Source of the DNA: an uncultured Collinsella sp.
Lineage (GTDB): Bacteria; Actinomycetota; Coriobacteriia; Coriobacteriales; Coriobacteriaceae
Assembly: GCA_900549355.1 (NCBI GenBank)
Contig: UROA01000028.1
Coordinates: forward strand, 1-15,545
DNA: 15,545 bases
Reading direction: 5' to 3'
Position 1 is the first letter of the stretch. Each line of letters opens with the position of its first letter. Under the pieces are notes generated by a model. The model had not been told where the DNA came from, ran no database searches, and worked only from the letters and a program-made list of their open reading frames with translations. A program made the position numbers and the translations under genes. This document shows, piece after piece, positions 14,801 through 15,545 of this stretch.

Positions 14801-15545
14801 ATAGCCGAGCGAGGCGGCAAAGTTCTCGATGAACGAGCCGCAGCCGGACGAGCACGCCTCGTTGAGCGAAATATTGTCGATGCACTTGTTGCGGATTTTG
14901 AAGCACTTGATGTCCTGACCGCCAATGTCGATGATGAAATCAACATCCGGGCAGAAATGGCGCGCCGCGCGGAAGTGCGCGACCGTCTCGACCAGACCGA
15001 AATCCACGCCGAAGGCATTCTGGATGAGCGCTTCGCCGTAGCCGGTGACCGCCGAGGACACGATATGTACGCGGTCGCCGCACAGCTCGTACAGCTTGGT
15101 GAGCTGCTCGCGGATAACGTCCGCCGGATTGCCCTTGTTGGACTGGTAGTGGTGGAACAAAATCTGGTCGTCCTCACCGATGAGCACCAGCTTGGTGGTG
15201 GTGGAGCCGCAGTCGATGCCGAGATATGCGTCGCCCTCGTACATGGTGACGTTCTGCGTCATGACATCGTGCATGGCGTGACGGTTCTTGAACTCCTCGT
15301 ACTGCTGCTCATCCTCGAACAGCGGCGGCAGGTAGTTGGCAACGACCGGAGCGTCTGCCGCCTTTTCGAGCGCCGCGAGCAGCGAATCGACCGTGTAGGT
15401 CTTCTGCGTGCCGCCTGCGTACTCCGCCGCGCCCGCCGCGATGGCATACGGCGCGAGAGCCGGGAAGTGCGCGTGCGCATCATCCAGCTTCAGCGTCTCC
15501 TGAAAGCGCTTCTGCAGCCCCTTGAAGAAGAACAGCGGGCCGCCG
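11804..15545 (-). CDS. 2-hydroxyacyl-CoA dehydratase activator/reductase-like fusion protein (BcrAD/BadFG ATPase, DUF2229, HgdB-like), 5' end outside window
   Basis: The open frame covers the last 1246 residues; members of this family are about 1400-1500 long. The visible order begins with the end of a first ASKHA ATPase domain (GGA-like GPLFFF segment to about 15350) and a linker LPPLFEDE. A second ASKHA domain follows with the phosphate loop DCGSTTTK (about 15191-15214) and two candidate [4Fe-4S] cysteines, in ACSSGCGSF (14852-14854) and RCTVF (14735-14737). They are 39 residues apart, the spacing of C127 and C166 in HgdC. Next come a cysteine cluster CRRCNNRC plus NRCPRGG, the DUF2229 region, and an HgdB-like C-terminal part ending QPFGCLPNHVVGRG. 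HgdC uses ATP to send electrons at low potential to a dehydratase. The substrate of these fused forms is not established. The tail overlaps the tetR gene. Confidence 0.88.
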   Translation of the reverse strand, partial: GGPLFFFKGLQKRFQETLKLDDAHAHFPALAPYAIAAGAAEYAGGTQKTYTVDSLLAALEKAADAPVVANYLPPLFEDEQQYEEFKNRHAMHDVMTQNVTMYEGDAYLGIDCGSTTTKLVLIGEDDQILFHHYQSNKGNPADVIREQLTKLYELCGDRVHIVSSAVTGYGEALIQNAFGVDFGLVETVAHFRAARHFCPDVDFIIDIGGQDIKCFKIRNKCIDNISLNEACSSGCGSFIENFAASLGYSAEDFAKEALFAPHPVDLGTRCTVFMNSSVVSEQRRGKGPGDIMAGLCRSIIENVFTKVIRVSNLNRLGDKVVVQGGTFRNDAVLRAFEQYLGKPVTRAPHPGLMGAIGIALLAREECRKGDAGTSSIGLDAVERFEHREFGGVTCRRCNNRCQRAVVAFGDGSLYVTGNRCPRGGAISWDELVREVPAAEELRPQGACEAQAPGTGRDRTAAAPNLFVDREKLLFESYPTVPVSGGRDVTIGIPRVLEFWDTMPFWSTFFSTLGFKVRVSGRSTKAMYERGLAHVTSDTVCFPAKLVHGHIRNLVDAGVDRIFMPIITTVPTENTASTSEWMCAVVKGYPYVMRNSDNPEERFGVPFDTPLFHWYDEGDRNRQLKAWCKETFDIDADLVAEATEQADRAQQTFENQLQLRGRQVLENVREDGGYAVVIASRPYHNDPLVNHGLPKLFSERGIPVLTPDAVPGVCNVDLSNSRIDIVNNYHARMLSCAVIVASTPELELVQMGSFGCGHDAYLTDEIARMMGEMGSKVPMMIKLDESDVAGPMGIRVRSFIESVNRRRAEERAEGARVHAVHPLDDPYKVKYTKRDRHDKIALVPNTSHAFCRLMTAAMRNQGVRAEALDIGREDAIRLGKRYVHNDICFPAQIVIGEALAALESGKYDPHDVAVVTGKYIGDCRLTHYMPLLRRALDDAGYDYVPVLTNDDVDAHNAHPGFKLGLGPSIQIAYGLPMIDALEAMLRRIRPYELEKGAADAAFDRALDEVIEGMERSGLRGQATGFKRALAIMDAVPYDRSNPHPTVLIVGEYLLNFHLGANHEIERYLEDNGLEVIEARMTDVIRKTYFYKHAQSREFHVDLSLPEKAWYATADNLFELAHDRCDRLGAASPLYEPPTRMPELVRASDKILHHTFDAGEGVLIPAEILEHAKRGCRNFVILQPFGCLPNHVVGRGLIHALKEQYPTAQFLPLDYDPDVSFANVENRLQMLIMNAKAQGCGEAHGETA

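Noticed and set aside
1..15545. CRISPR arrays, insertion sequences, integrase or attachment sites, tRNA or rRNA genes
   Set aside because: No direct-repeat array, transposase motif, flanking duplication or tRNA-like fold was recognised by eye in any gap between genes.

Overview
The window looks like a gut Actinobacteriota chromosome, most likely class Coriobacteriia and close to Collinsella. This rests on GC-rich DNA, strong CGC/CGT and GGC codon preference, and gene content and order; no database search was possible. Three blocks lie on the minus strand, separated by one plus-strand block.

Layout: (a) 1-3667, minus: disA > ispD > ispF > cysS, tightly packed with overlaps or 3-nt gaps. Two genes here are abnormal. 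ispF carries a frameshift near 1730-1735. The cysS frame turns, at its KMSKS motif (580-594), into the C-terminal part of a leucyl-tRNA synthetase and runs off the left edge with no stop. (b) 3804-6495, plus: a Mn2+ (yybP-ykoY type) riboswitch with an intrinsic terminator in front of the manganese exporter gene mntP, then a hipBA-type toxin-antitoxin operon behind three evenly spaced operator-like repeats. (c) 6624-10938, minus: a PepD-type aminopeptidase and the AAA+ unfoldase ClpC. (d) 11131-15545, minus: a very large 2-hydroxyacyl-CoA dehydratase activator/reductase-like protein (5' end outside the window) whose 3' end overlaps a TetR-family regulator gene.

How the genes work together: clpC, disA, ispD, ispF and cysS are members of a cluster that is contiguous in many Gram-positive bacteria (in Bacillus subtilis ctsR-mcsA-mcsB-clpC-radA-disA-yacL-ispD-ispF-gltX-cysE-cysS). 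Here it appears split by pepD, hipBA and mntP, and clpC is preceded by the dehydratase/TetR pair rather than ctsR-mcsAB. The disA block couples c-di-AMP synthesis, two MEP isoprenoid steps and cysteine charging. The mntP unit is a metal-efflux circuit controlled in cis by its own substrate. hipBA is predicted to be autoregulated.

The strongest unusual signal is the in-frame CysRS-LeuRS hybrid. Arginine and glycine codon use changes sharply at the junction, and the junction lies in a motif both enzymes share. A metagenome-assembly or recombination chimera is therefore a better explanation than a new enzyme, but reads across positions 560-620 would decide it. The most credible biological novelties are the three-site operator array of hipBA and the rearranged disA/clpC neighbourhood.
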